DNA from: Chrysoperla carnea
Lineage: Eukaryota; Arthropoda; Insecta; Neuroptera; Chrysopidae
NCBI RefSeq assembly: GCF_905475395.1
Contig: NC_058338.1
Location: forward strand, 71,001,435 to 71,065,434
Reading direction: 5' to 3'
Length of the DNA stretch: 64,000 bases
In this document: one piece after another, positions 45,093-57,000 of the stretch
How the letters are laid out: every line of letters begins with the position of its first letter
Numbering within the stretch: the first letter of the stretch is position 1
Notes under the pieces: model-generated
Seen by the model: the letters and a program-made list of their open reading frames with translations, nothing else
What the model was told of the DNA's origin: nothing
Databases searched by the model: none
Translations under genes and position numbers: made by a program

Positions 45093-45170
45093 ACCAGGGA
45101 TGGTAGAATAGTGGTTAGAACAGTAGACATATATTCCAAGAGAACGCACGTTCGAGTCTCCTCTCCCGAG
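45093..45170 (+). mobile_element. tRNA-like SINE head
   Basis: GGGATGGTAGAATAGTGGTTA (box A region) and CGTTCGAGTCTCC (box B) are spaced as in a tRNA. The ends GGGA/TCCC can partly pair, but the T-arm does not form. It is therefore called a tRNA-derived SINE or tRNA pseudogene and not a tRNA gene. Confidence 0.5.
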
Positions 45171-45870
45171 ATAGTTCTATGTACTATTTTAAGAAGGTTT
45201 CTTATAAAATAAATTTACGATGTAGAATTGTAAATGTTTACAAATATGTACAATTTTTTCACTAGAGTCCATCACTACAGAATGCTTTTTCCATGTATTT
45301 TTCTTGAAGACGTGAATTATTTACAAATTTAGTTTTGGCTAAGAATGCGAATTGCTATTTAAGTAATCAGTAATTTTTCGTATCCAATCAATTAATGTCA
45401 TTAATTTTCCAATTTTTTAGATTTTCACCACCTGAAATATAAATTTTCATAGCTTAATATCATCATTTTAATCATATTCAATAAGTCTTTCAAATTATAA
45501 TGTTTCGAAACGGATTCTTACAACATATACGTTTTATAATACTTGTGTAGACAAGTTCTGCCATTATCAATATCACAACACCTACTAGGGAAATGCTGAT
45601 ACTCTTTAAAATGCTCATAGGAAGCATAATCGCATCAATTTCGTGACATCCATCCTCTTTTTTGTTGAGGGCGGAAAATTAATTTTATTGGCTTTGGAAA
45701 TAGTTAGAATATGAACCAAATGTAACTTTAAGCGTTAAAAAAAATTGAGATCATATGCAGAAAAAACGATTTCTAGACGTAACAAATTTTTCTTGAACCA
45801 AGAAAATAAAAAGCAGACAAAAATATTCTTAGAGTGGGAATAAAGTTAAAAGTGCAAGAAATTATAATCT
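45171..45870. other. AT-rich non-coding stretch
   Basis: No gene is supported. Only short AT-driven frames. Confidence 0.4.
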
Positions 45871-45995
45871 AAAAAGTAAAGACTGTCTTAGCTCTCATGT
45901 TCATTGTCACCCGAGGCAAAGCCAAATGGACAACCATGAGAGATTCTTTACTTTTTCTACCCACTGTGCACTTCGTTATGCACAGTGGGTAGAAA
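45871..45995. repeat. Two adjacent hairpins
   Basis: Hairpin 1: AAAAAGTAAAGA and CTCTCATG near 45,871-45,900 pair with CATGAGAG and TCTTTACTTTTT ending near 45,956, around a small GC-containing loop. Hairpin 2: TTTCTACCCACTGTGCA (45,954-45,970) pairs perfectly over 17 bp with TGCACAGTGGGTAGAAA (45,979-45,995) around an 8-nt loop. The two stems share the TTTTT junction. Neither has flanking duplications that would prove a MITE. Confidence 0.75.
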
Positions 45996-46578
45996 GTTGA
46001 CACTTGCTGCACGGAAGTAAGAAAAATTTTTTTTTTCAAAACTAAAAGAAGAATATTACGCCAAGCCTGTATAGAAGAGAGTGAAATGAGAAACGATTAA
46101 AATGCGCTTTCTAAAATGTAGCATGCTAAACTATTTAATTATTTCTTCACGCGTACTCGCTTCTAATTTACTTGATAAAACTTTTTGAAAATCAAAGTTA
46201 ATTCAAACAACCACTGATGCATTAACATAATTTTCGCGGTTTCTCTAGAATTAAAAAAATTAAAAATAAAAATTGAGCTGGTAATGTATTTTTGATTGAG
46301 TGAAATGCAATTCAAATTATTCAAATTTTGTATATATTATTCAATACAAATTAAAATCAGATTACACCATTTGTGTTTTTTTATTTAGATTACTTTTTAT
46401 GCGTGTATAGGCAACATTCTGTTTGAATTTGATGAATTCTTCTCAACTCGCACCCTTTATATTTATATTAATATTAAATCTCATTTTATGATTTCAATTT
46501 TAATTTGAATGTGTATACTACTGCAGCATAAATTAATAGAACTAGGGCCATTCGCAGTTTTTGGTAGTTAGGTGGAAA
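45996..46578. other. AT-rich non-coding stretch
   Basis: If the neighbouring LTR belongs to a longer element, this would be its internal side on the minus strand. No primer-binding site or gag-like frame is recognisable. Confidence 0.35.
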
Positions 46579-46997
46579 TGTAACGTTCTTAACGTAATTA
46601 AATTTGTGTGTGAACTGTCTTTACTCAAATAATTATACGAATTTTTATTGTTAAGTTTTTACTACATACAAATATAATATAATTCACAACACTTCTATTT
46701 TAATTTCTGATAGATGAGTTCTTCACTTTACTCGATCTGTAGTTAACTTGAAGAGTCTGTATTGTAATCTCTGCTGACGGTATCGCACACTGCTGTTTAT
46801 ATAGTTACAATCCATTGTTATCGTATCGTTTAGCAAATTCTAGAACTGTCACGTATGTTCTATTGCATATATTGTATATGTTTTCTATCTTTGTTTATGC
46901 GATATAAAAAGATATGGTTTATTTCTTTTTGGAATTGTCTAGATTACATTTGTATTTAAGATAGTACTGTATGTATGTGTTGGGTTAATTGTTAACA
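46579..46997 (-). mobile_element. Candidate solo LTR (Ty3/gypsy-like)
   Basis: On the minus strand a 419-bp segment starts TGTTAACAATTAACCCAACA and ends ACGTTACA, with TG...CA edges. It has a TATA-like ACTATATAAAC near 46,805-46,797 and AATAAA near 46,649-46,644 in the order expected for U3-R-U5. No matching 4-6 bp target duplication, primer-binding site or polypurine tract is seen, so the call is structural only. Confidence 0.4.
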
Positions 46998-47768
46998 CCA
47001 CATCAATATCAATTTTCTCCATCATCCGGAAGACGCACAGAAAATGATTTGAAAATGCTTAAAAATGTAATATTTCCAAGGAGGCTTTTTGACGAAGCTG
47101 CATTGCGAAATATGGATAGATGGAACTATTTACCAAAAAGAAAAACAATTCGTTAACAAACCTTCGTTTAGAGTGGAGATACATGCCCCCAAAGTTTATC
47201 AATTATAATAGAATTCATGAAGGTAGGTGGACAAAATTGGGCCCAACCCAAAGTAACAGATTGGCCCACCACTGTATCCATGTTTCGTTCCTCGGAATAA
47301 TTTCAATTTTGAATATTTCTCCCCGAGCTGAATTTATGAGTTCGAGATTTAGAGCAAAACGTTAGGTATGAAGATATATTTGACTGGTTCAATACTCTAA
47401 ACCACTTCGCCTGGCTCCGGACCAATAACATTCATACCTATGTATCAAATAAACTTGTATTCTCGTATTCTGTTTTATATTTAAAATACAAGATTTATAA
47501 ACATTTATACATTTATATATATATTTTACACAAAACATTTATATAATAAAAACGAATAAAAAAATAAACGCATAAATCATATACAAAGTATGAAAAAGTT
47601 AGGAAGTACTTAATTTATTACAATTTGGAAACGGAAATTTTTTAATGATTTAATATTTAAAGTCAAAAATATTAAACATAGATTTATTACTTATACTTCA
47701 GATATACAAAAATAATTAATTAATTACCTGAGTGAGGATGCGTAGGGAGTATATATTGACCAAGTCCT
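46998..47768. other. Non-coding stretch
   Basis: The plus frame at 47,120-47,365 (81 codons) has no recognised domain. No gene is supported. Confidence 0.35.
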
Positions 47769-47772
47769 TTAA

Positions 47773-48093
47773 GGTATTTCCTGCATGGTATTTGCAGTTT
47801 CTATGCTAAACCCATGGAAAAAATTTTCAATAGATTTTAACGAGAAATTAAATTTAGCTTAATAGGGATTAGTATTTTAAATCCTAAAGTTAAAAGTTAA
47901 AGAAATTTTGACTTTTTAAAAAACGACATAATTATGCCTACGTTCCTAATTTTGACCAATTTATGTCAAAATTAATATCTCGAGAACGAAAATTAATAAC
48001 TAAATTTTTGGGAGAACAGTGAGTTTTACTTTGGAAAATTGCGTACTTTGCAGTTGATTATTTTCAAATCTGTCGACAAGTGAATTCATGCTA
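47773..48093. mobile_element. TTAA-flanked MITE, copy 2, right end lost
   Basis: TTAA (47,769-47,772) is followed by GGTATTTCCTGCATGG and the same interior as the 32.5-kb copy (TAATTATGCC, AATTTACGTCAAAATTAATATC-like, ATCTGTCGA). It stops at TTCATGCTA, short of the GGTACTACC|TTAA end, and part of the middle is missing. Confidence 0.75.
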
Positions 48094-49589
48094 AAAATGT
48101 GCAAAATTCAATGAACGGGTAGGAAAATTCATTTTTTTTGGTTTTAGTTGCGGTAATTTACTTAATGGCTTTTAGTAGGTCCATAACTCACTTCTTAAAC
48201 AAAAAATTTTTAAGCCTGATGGTAATTGAAAGGCAACAATTACATAAATCGGTCTTAAGTTCGAAAAATAAGTCAGGGCTATAGTCTGGACGTTATTTAT
48301 AATATAAAGTGTAGGGATTCATTGAAACATAAATTCTAGGCACGTCTGCGATAACTGTCGTTTAGATTGTGTCCCTTTAAAAACTGACGATGAAACAATT
48401 TTTTTGCTACTTGGATCTTATCGAATAAATTAAATACAAAACTAAATCAAAATTGATGAATTTCAAAGTTCTATGTAAATGAGATTCCCGACTTCCCGAC
48501 TTAATATAATAGTTTCAAATTCAAGGCAATGTGTGAAATTACATATGCAATCTGTCAAAGGCTTTTAGTTGTGCATTGTTATAAATAGTGAATAAATCTA
48601 AAAAAAATCAAATCTTCATATTTTGAAGTAATTATGCATGCAAAGTTTCGGAGTTGATCGAAATTGTTCTTGAAGGAATTATCCAACAATATTAATTGAT
48701 GTAAGAAGTACTCGGAACAAAGTTCCAATTTATTTTCTAGATTAAATATCGATCTTAAAGTTTCTCAAGCTTTGTAAGAATCTTGTACAGCTATACCTAC
48801 TAAAACAATAGCCACCCAGACCGTGCGATTAACATTATAAATAAATTGTAAATCACGAAAATCAGACAAATACAAGAATACCATTTTTAAATATAAGTAA
48901 TAAATATTAAGCTTTTAGAGACATTAAAAGAGCTAAGGTGAAATTATCGGACAAAAACCACTAAGAATTTCCTATTTTCAATTCCGGGCAGCAAAAAATA
49001 TTAATATTAAAAAAACTTGAACACAGAAAAATTATATATCGGTGCTAACCCTAAATTATAAAATTTTGTGGTAAGATATTAATGGGAAATATTATTGTCT
49101 CACAAGAGTCATATTAAATAGAAATATCGATGTAGAAAGTTCGTCGTACATATTTTATCTTTGTCCAACAATATTTTACACAAACAGTGTTATTACAGTA
49201 CTATTCAACTATATACAATCTCCAGGGAGAAATTTTTGTTCTTCCTTATTATTTAAGTATGTAAAAAAAAAGAAAAGAATTTTGAAAAATCTCAATACAT
49301 TTTAATATTTTATTGATTGAAAATATACACATAATTTTTATGTTTCTTTAGGAGTAATACTAAATAAAATTAAACTTATTTTTATCTTATGGACTGAGTC
49401 ATATAGTAAATCCCCCCTGAATTCGTTAAATTTTTTTTTTTTTAAACACAAATCTTACATTTTATTCAAAGTGGTACAAGTTTTTAGTTTCAAAGCTCCG
49501 AAAAAAGATTACTACTACTTGTCGTGAAGTAGTTTCGTAGCCTTTAAATTAAAACTTATTTTCAATATTTAAAAGCTTAAAAAATAGAT
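48094..49589. other. AT-rich non-coding stretch
   Basis: No gene or clear repeat boundary found. Confidence 0.4.
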
Positions 49590-49835
49590 GTTTTTTAGTC
49601 GTTGAAATTATATAGATATTTCCTAAACCTTTAATAATACCACTTTTTGAAGCTGCAAATTTCAACGCCTTATCTTTTAAAGTTTTGAAGAATATGGACA
49701 CCAAAGTATTGTCCTAATTTGCACCTTCGCGGGAAAACAGTGAAAAAATGTTTCAAACTTAAGATATTTACTTGTGATAAGGAACATTTTTTATATTTAA
49801 ACTCTTGTTTTATCTCTAATAGTTGATTGATTGAT
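49590..49835 (-). repeat. Dispersed repeat family C, inverted partial copy
   Basis: Contains GGACACCAAAGTATTGTCC, TTGCACCTTCGCGGGAAAAC and AAACTCTTGTTTTATCTCTA, the inverted order of the 5.2-5.3 kb region. Confidence 0.55.
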
Positions 49836-50577
49836 TTTGTTTTCCACGGGGTTCTAGTTTTTGAAATTTTTGTTTTTTATATACCAATTTTATTATACCG
49901 ACCTATTTTAAAACGAAAGGTTTATCATATAACAAACGGTTATTTTCTTAGGATTAGAAACTTTGAAAACTTATGTTAAAGATAAGACAAATATTTCTCT
50001 GTAACATTAGAGTAAGCTATAATCGACTTTCCATAAATTAGGTTTTATGTGGTTGTTTTGGTTATTACACTCAACGAATGCAAAAATTATTGAGCGTTAT
50101 CGAATCAGCTTTTATGTCCGATTTATTAAATGCCAAAGCTAAATTGACATTTTGGATTTTTGATTGCTGTATCTCCTAAAATGTCTGTAAAGAATCCTCA
50201 TAATTTTTAGCACGTATTCAAATTAATTAACTTTGTCTGTGTCCGATGTATCAATGTGCCTACGTAACGAAATTTTTGAAAGTGATTTTCATTCGTTTGA
50301 GTTGAGTTGAGTTGAGTTGAAACTTCGCATACTTATCTAGGGCCGATGACACTACAATAGTTTAATAAGTTTGACCTATTATCAGGATCTTCAGGATTAA
50401 CGATTAACTACAAAATCGTTGATGGTGGAAGCGCAGATAACATTCCATAATATCAATTAGTTGCTAGTTGAACTAATAAGTAGAAAATAAATTAATAATT
50501 TAAAAAAACTAAAAACGCGCTTTTGTAATTAACTGAACTAAAAAGTAGAAAATAATTTCTTAAGAACAAAGTGTAGA
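49836..50577. other. Non-coding stretch
   Basis: Includes a (GAGTT)n run near 50,299-50,320 and an ATGGTGGAAGCGC motif at about 50,424 preceding foldback family F. No gene is supported. Confidence 0.4.
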
Positions 50578-50722
50578 GTTATTAAGAAAAAATCATTTTA
50601 TCGTAAAAAACCGTGGGGTGCTTTTTATTTTATAATAACAATATCTACCAATAAAATATAATAATTTAAAACTAGCACCCCACGCTTTTCTAAAATAAAA
50701 TGATTTTTTTCTTAACCCCTCC
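50578..50722. mobile_element. Palindromic foldback family F, copy 2
   Basis: TTAAGAAAAAATCATTTTAT and CGTGGGGTGCT on the left pair with AGCACCCCACG and AAAATGATTTTTTTCTTAA on the right. The arrangement and the upstream AGTAGAAAATAATTTCTTA block match the 35.9-kb copy. Confidence 0.7.
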
Positions 50723-51689
50723 AAAATCGATACTATTATACTACCTTAAAAATATTTAAGAAATTAATATCAAATGTGATCATAAATTTTCTTCTGCTGA
50801 AACAATTCAAATTTAAAATTCCTGTGGAAGCACTTGGTACATTGGATTTTGTTTCAAAATAAACGAATCTCCCACCAATAGCGAGAAATAACCGCTAATT
50901 TTCTGAAATAAAACACGTTTGAAGAAATTTTCATCATACAGTAATAAAAAGATTCTTTCAATTAAAGTAAAGAAACTAAAAGAAGAAAAAAAAAAAGAGT
51001 CTTAAAATTAAAAAACCACTTTAAAAGCATTTAAAAGTCAACGATTTGTGAGCTACACTACGAAATACTGACTTTCGTAGACAAAAATTAGATCAAACTT
51101 ATAACACCTTTTTTCGAAGGTTGAAAATTGATCTTTAATGTTTTCATGGAGGGCCTATTACGATCAACCCTCATACCATCAAAACGCCTCATTTGATTTA
51201 GGATATATAAGATTGGAATTAGTACTTACAAGAGTAGTAAATGTAAATGCGATATATATCGGAATTGTTCTACTCAAATTATCAAACAAAACAATTTAAC
51301 GTTTAAAGTGATAATTATTAGGTAATAGATTAAATTACAATTCTGTTCATGAATAGTAATTTACTCTTAATAATATGAGGGTCGGGTTTGTATTACAAGA
51401 CGTTGCTGTAAAGTTGTAATACCTATTACCCACTACGTATAAATAACAGATTGAAAGATAATACCATATACTTTATGAATGTTGAACGCTTTTATAAAAA
51501 AGTCAATTATTATACATTATGGTGACACTTTTATCAAGATACATAAATAAATACGTATGTTATTTAGAATTCTAAGCTATTAAATTGACCTCTTCTGTAT
51601 TAGACCGTGCGTTCATAATAAAGCAAAAGGATAGGTGTCAAAAGAGATAAATTTGGCCCTTAGGAATTCCAAGTACCCATTTTTATACC
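50723..51689. other. AT-rich non-coding stretch
   Basis: No gene or bounded repeat is supported. Confidence 0.4.
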
Positions 51690-52070
51690 ATGTATATGAA
51701 ATATATTAAGGTACCTCTACTAAGTTTAGTCCCAAGTTGGTAACGCTTGAAAATATTTATGTTACGAACAAAATTTTGGTATAGGTGTTCATAAAATCAC
51801 CCAGTTAGTCCATTTCCGGTTGTCCGTCTATCCTAACTCCAAAACAAAAAGAGATATCAAGCTGAAATTTGTATTGCGTACTCAGGGCGTAAAGTGAGGT
51901 TCATTTTGTAAATAAGAAACATAGATCAATTGAGGCTTGGGCAACATAGGACTCATTTTGTAAACCGTTAGAGATAGAGCAAAAGTTTAAATGTAAAAAA
52001 TGTTCCTTAAAAAGAAAGAAACAACCTTTTTGAAACATTTTTTCGTAAGCATCACTGTTTATATAGTATG
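51690..52070 (+). repeat. Dispersed repeat family C, copy
   Basis: AAGTTTAGTCCCAAGTTGG, GGTGTTCATAAAATCACC, TCCATTTCCGGTTGTCCG, ACCGTTAGAGATAGAGC and AACATTTTTTCGTAAGC appear in family order. Similarity to the 5.5-kb region may extend to about 52,250. Confidence 0.65.
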
Positions 52071-53464
52071 TTTTATATGGAAATATCAGTTATGTGTGAG
52101 TGATACCACAATCGTGTTATATATACACGACTATGGCTATCTAAGAGTGACTATCTATCTTAACTTACATGACGTAAAAAACAAACAATTGCGTAATCCA
52201 CACTGTGTGTACATGGTATTTCAACAATTAACTCAGTCAATTGCTTGTTTTCATTTGTAATATATGAATTAAGTAAGTAAAGACCAAGAAATAAAAAATC
52301 ATACGAATTAATTGCTATGGAATATGGCGTAAAATATGGCAAAAATGCCCAAAATATGATCTTAGCTTAAAATTCGTTCAAAATAAAATATGAATTAATG
52401 GTTTTCTTGAGTCAAGCATATGGATAATATGGGCAGTTATTATAACTTATTTTTTACTATGAACGCAATTGAGGAACTTTTACCTTTATACATAATTTGA
52501 GTCTTTACTGTAATCATGTTAAAAAATAGACGAAAACTTGTTTGTAGACGAAAATATGTTTATTCTAAAATAAATACAAAAATTTCCCTATGCACGACCA
52601 ACTTAATTTTTTTCATTTTTAGGACCAAAAACCTTCTCATTGGCAACAAAACTTCCTTTTATAATTCTTTTATCTGCCATTTGGTTTTTTGTAATTAAGC
52701 TTTGTGTTTTTGTAATTTTATTTGTCTGCCGTATATCGTAAAAGAAAGCCATTGTCCACATACTAGGGGGAAAAAAACTGGAATTACATATACACGGTAG
52801 ACAAAAAAATCGTGAAAATACCTAGATACATCATAAAACTCGAGCCTCGATAAAATCTCAATTTTTTTAAATACAAAACTTAATTTAATCATCAAAAATA
52901 AAACAGGCAAAAAGAGTTATAGGAATTCCATTTCAATATGGGCTCACGGTATTTATCATTGATATGGTAATTTAAAGTATTTAGCATGAGCGTGTCAAAA
53001 TAAATTGGAAACGATTAAAGATGTCAATATGTATCATTAATATTTCTTTCATACAGGATGGGCTAAAAGTTCTATTTCGATTTAAAATGCGAATAACATT
53101 TTTGACTTATATGAATAAGTAGGTATTTTTGTTTAAATTTTATATTGTTCATACGTTAAACTCGGAGAATAACTTAAATTATCATCGAAAGACTTTGACG
53201 TTTCAAAATTGTGTACAAAATTTTGTAAACTAACATAAGTAATCAATAAATAAGTTAATGTCAATAAACAAAACAAATAAAAATTCATTGAGGTGAAAAA
53301 ATTTTATTTTGTATTTGGAGTAAGTATGGTCCAGTTGGTTAAGGTACTTGGCATGAATTCAAGAGGCCGGGGCTCGACTCCTGGTATGCCTGTATTTTTT
53401 TCAATATCCTTTAATGAAAACTCACTTTAAAGTTTAAAATATTGTTATTCCCTTTGAACCTTGC
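52071..53464 (+). mobile_element. Non-coding stretch with a tRNA-like SINE head
   Basis: At about 53,326-53,392, GGTCCAGTTGGTTAAGG (box A) and GGGGCTCGACTCCTGG (box B) are followed by TGTATTTTTTTCAA. The preceding AGTTAATGTCAATAAACAAA and AAAAATTCATTGA match the region before the 36.5-kb head. The rest is AT-rich without a gene. Confidence 0.5.
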
Positions 53465-54071
53465 TCGATAATATATGCATATAAAATGCTTTGTCCTGAA
53501 TGACTGATTGATTAACTGACTGACGGATCAACGCTCAGCCTAAACCGCTGATCGTAGAAACCTGAAACTTAGAGGGTGTGTTCTTTGTATGGCATAGGCA
53601 TGCGGTAAGAAAAATTTTCCAAATTCTATCCTAAAGGGAGTGAAAAATGGGGGCAAAGTTTGTATGGGACAATGTGATTCCTTCCAATCTACTTTAAATT
53701 TTTCATAAATCTCCTTTGACAAAATTGATGGACGATGAGTTTCGTATTTTATTGAAACTTCTCGCCTAACGGGATTAAATAGGGGTAGAAAGTAATTTTG
53801 GGACGGATTTGCATCGAAGTTGATATTCATCATTTAAAAAAAATTTAAACCGATTTTAAAAATTATCACCTGTAGAAAGTTTCATTGTCAGCGAGTATCA
53901 TAGGCTAAATTTTATTTTCAAAAAATTATGATTCAGCTCCAAAAAATTAAAATCCATAAAATTGTGATGAAAAGAGAGGGTGAGTGAGGTCAAGAAGAGT
54001 GAGGGCTATAACATAGTAGCCCTTGTTTTAAAAGTTGAAATTGTCCAGCAAAAAGGTTGGGTATCTGCTAG
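53465..54071 (+). mobile_element. Probable non-autonomous Helitron
   Basis: Begins TCGATAATATATGCATATAA and continues TGACTGATTGATTAACTGAC, TCAACGCTCAGCCTAAACCG. This layout is widespread in short insect repeats that end in CTAG|T. The right end is CTAG (54,068-54,071) followed by T, preceded by a weak CCAGC/GTTGG hairpin. The base before TC is C and not A, so the 5' limit is less certain. The minus-strand 97-codon frame inside (53,540-53,833) is taken as chance. Confidence 0.5.
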
Positions 54072-57000
54072 TTCTATTGTACAGGGACACTATTTAAATA
54101 CAGCTACCAATTTTTAGAAGCAGCTTCTTTTTGTTTGGGACAAAAATGCAACTTTTGTATCAAAATTTTTTTCCTTAGCCTCAATTTTTGATCTGTATTT
54201 TATGCAAATACATTCGTCTGACATTTGATATTTGTTAGTTTTTTTTGCATTTTAGATTTGTAAGCCTAAAAACACAAATATAAACCACAAAAATCTAAAA
54301 GCTTAATAGTATTTTACCACCGTATACAAGATCAAATCGTATCTTTTATGTATACAGTTCTTAAACCAGCCTTCAAATAAAAAACCGAATTATAATCAGT
54401 CCATCAATTTCGGGAGTTACGATGGGAGCTACGATGTTACCGACAGATACACGGATAGACAGACAAACGATTCAAATTTATAACACAATTCTTTTTTGTC
54501 GAGGGTTAAAAATATACAGAAATATATAACAAAAAAAAAATTTCATTTATATTCATATATTTTACAGATGATTTATTTCTATTGAAAAATATTTGTATAA
54601 TATGATTGTGCCTGCGGCTTCATTCGTGTTTTTTTTATCCTGTTGGTGTTTTAAGATAAGCTTGTATGTGTCATTTACCTAAGTGAGCAAGTTAGCTTAC
54701 ACCGAATTGAAAATTTTTAAATAAATAAATTTTTACTGTTTATAAAAACACAAAAAAAAACTGGATTAAATTTGCCTTCAATTTCATTATATTATCCTCA
54801 AAGCTGCCACCGAATAACCCGGAGCTAAATTTTTAGTGTGGGCTTGAATTCTTACTTATTTATATATTTCTATAAGGCAGACTATGTACTACACCTATCT
54901 TTTCATTTTAAGAAATTGGATTATTTGAACATACTTCGTGCTTTCTCAAGATGCTATTCAACAATGTACCTGCGCAATATTTCATTTTATTCTAAAGATT
55001 TGAAAGACCAATGACTAGAAGTTTAAGATCAGCGTACATTTTCTGGAATTACACAATAAGTTGAAAGTTTTTTTCCTTAGCACACCATTAAAATAACTAA
55101 AAAGAATTTAGTGAACCATGTTGCACCGTTAGAAAAAGAATTAATATTTAACAAACTGTTGCAATTAGCTCCATTATATAAATCAGTACAACTAAGAAGC
55201 AGATGAAACACTACAAGTACTGTTTCCTGAAAAATGCTTTTGATCCTCTTGATTGTTTTGGAGGACTACTTAACAAATACGCTTACGATTTTGGTCTTTA
55301 AAAGTCTACATTATTGAATTTAACAATTTCTTTATGAAGAATTACGACGATTCATTTAGAATTGTTCAGATTTTCTTATGAAGAAGTTGTTGAGAAGGGT
55401 TTTTAATGCTAAAATCATTTCTTTACACCCACAGTCGTTTTTTGTAGTCGGTTCTTTTCTTTATTTTTTCATAAAAATAATTAGATACGACTATAAGCCT
55501 ATTTGTTACATGTTGTTACTTACCTGACGATACTTTGTCGACGAAAAGTTATTACGAATAAAAAAAAGTTGAAAGAAAACATTAATTACAATATAGTAAT
55601 AGTTCTTGTAGACCGTAAGATAATAACACATTTATTTGCTTTATTATTTTCACGCATCTGCGGTGGAGAGAGAGGAATTTTATCCATTTTTCGAAATATT
55701 AAAATCACTTGGCAGATTTTATGCCAATATTTTGTAGTGGCCCTCATGATATTCATTTTTCTTCTTTCAATTGGCAAAAAAATCCGGGTGATTACAATGT
55801 TTCTTCGCAAAATTATGTCCTTATTTTTGTCACTTAATAGTAACTCTTCTATGTGCCTTTTTCCGATGAATATATTGTATAATTCATTGAGTAAAGGCAG
55901 AATTGGAAAAAATAAGATTACTTAGAAAATTAAAAATGTTGTCAGCCAAGCGAAAACTAAGTCTGGTCAAAATTAGTGTATTTTTCAGCCTCCAGTCGAA
56001 GATGAAAAGACAAAATGGGACACTATGACCTTAAATAAGCCTCGGATCTGAGGTGAGGCAAAACTGGGAAATTTGTCTCAGGAAACATAAAAATAGTATG
56101 TTTGAAACAAAAATTTTAAAACACTTAGTTTTCGAAGACAATCCTAATTGATTTATGAACAAAAGACTTGATTGAAGTCGATTTTTGCCAAGAACTATTG
56201 CCAACACAAGCTGCAGAAAATTTTGTTCGAGATTGGTTACAAGCTACAATTAATAATATAAATGATTTTAAAAACTTTAATATTGAAAATTTATTGATTT
56301 TATAATATAGAAAGGTAAGTAATATAAATCATCTCTAGATGTTGATCTAGAGAGGGTAACTTGACTTGACCCTACTTCAGAAGCTGGGGGGGGTTCAAGG
56401 AACGTGGTTTTATTGGCCAAAGATGGCCGAAGCTGAAACTGAAGCTTCGGTCGGTCACTAGTAGTAACTGAAATAATTGAAAAATCAAGTACGTTTGACC
56501 GGTTACAACATCTGTGCAAGAATTATTTCTTACCCTTTTAATATAAAACTACCTTTGAGGCGAACTTTAATGAGCTACTAGATTCTTTTGCAAGGAATGC
56601 CCCCGGTGTATAGCTGTAGCAAGATTACACAAGTCAGTAAACTGGACAATCAAGAACAATGAAATTGTATTTCCTGGTAGGTATTTGTTTACTATGTTTA
56701 ATTTTATGTTACACAAATTAAAATTAATTGCTAATAAAGAGCTAATTTAATAAAGGGTTTTAATTTCCCCATAAAAAATGCCATTCATAATTATATTTGT
56801 GGTTTTTTATTAAAACAATTTCAAACTACCCTGACAAACAAAAATAGATCTGGGGCTACCTAAAATTATCTTACGGTCAAAAAAGAAAAAAAAAACCTCC
56901 CACAATATTTTTTGTAATTGAGGTTAAGTGTGACTATTTCAAAGGCACACACAAGAAGAAGTGTAACATACAAAGAAACACCACGAATGGGAAGTATGTA

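Noticed and set aside
45093-45170. Possible tRNA gene
   Set aside because: Boxes A and B are present, but the T-arm stem does not pair and the anticodon arm is not convincing; treated as SINE-like.
47120-47365. Plus-strand 81-codon frame next to the LTR-like segment
   Set aside because: No similarity to gag, pol or env signatures and no start context; not called as a gene.
53540-53833. Minus-strand 97-codon frame
   Set aside because: Lies inside a short repeat of the non-autonomous Helitron type; no domain and no codon evidence of selection.
55503-55925. 140-codon plus-strand frame overlapping a 74-codon minus-strand frame
   Set aside because: Both strands are open, the residues are mostly Ile, Leu, Phe, Lys and Asn, and no motif is seen; AT-rich chance frame.
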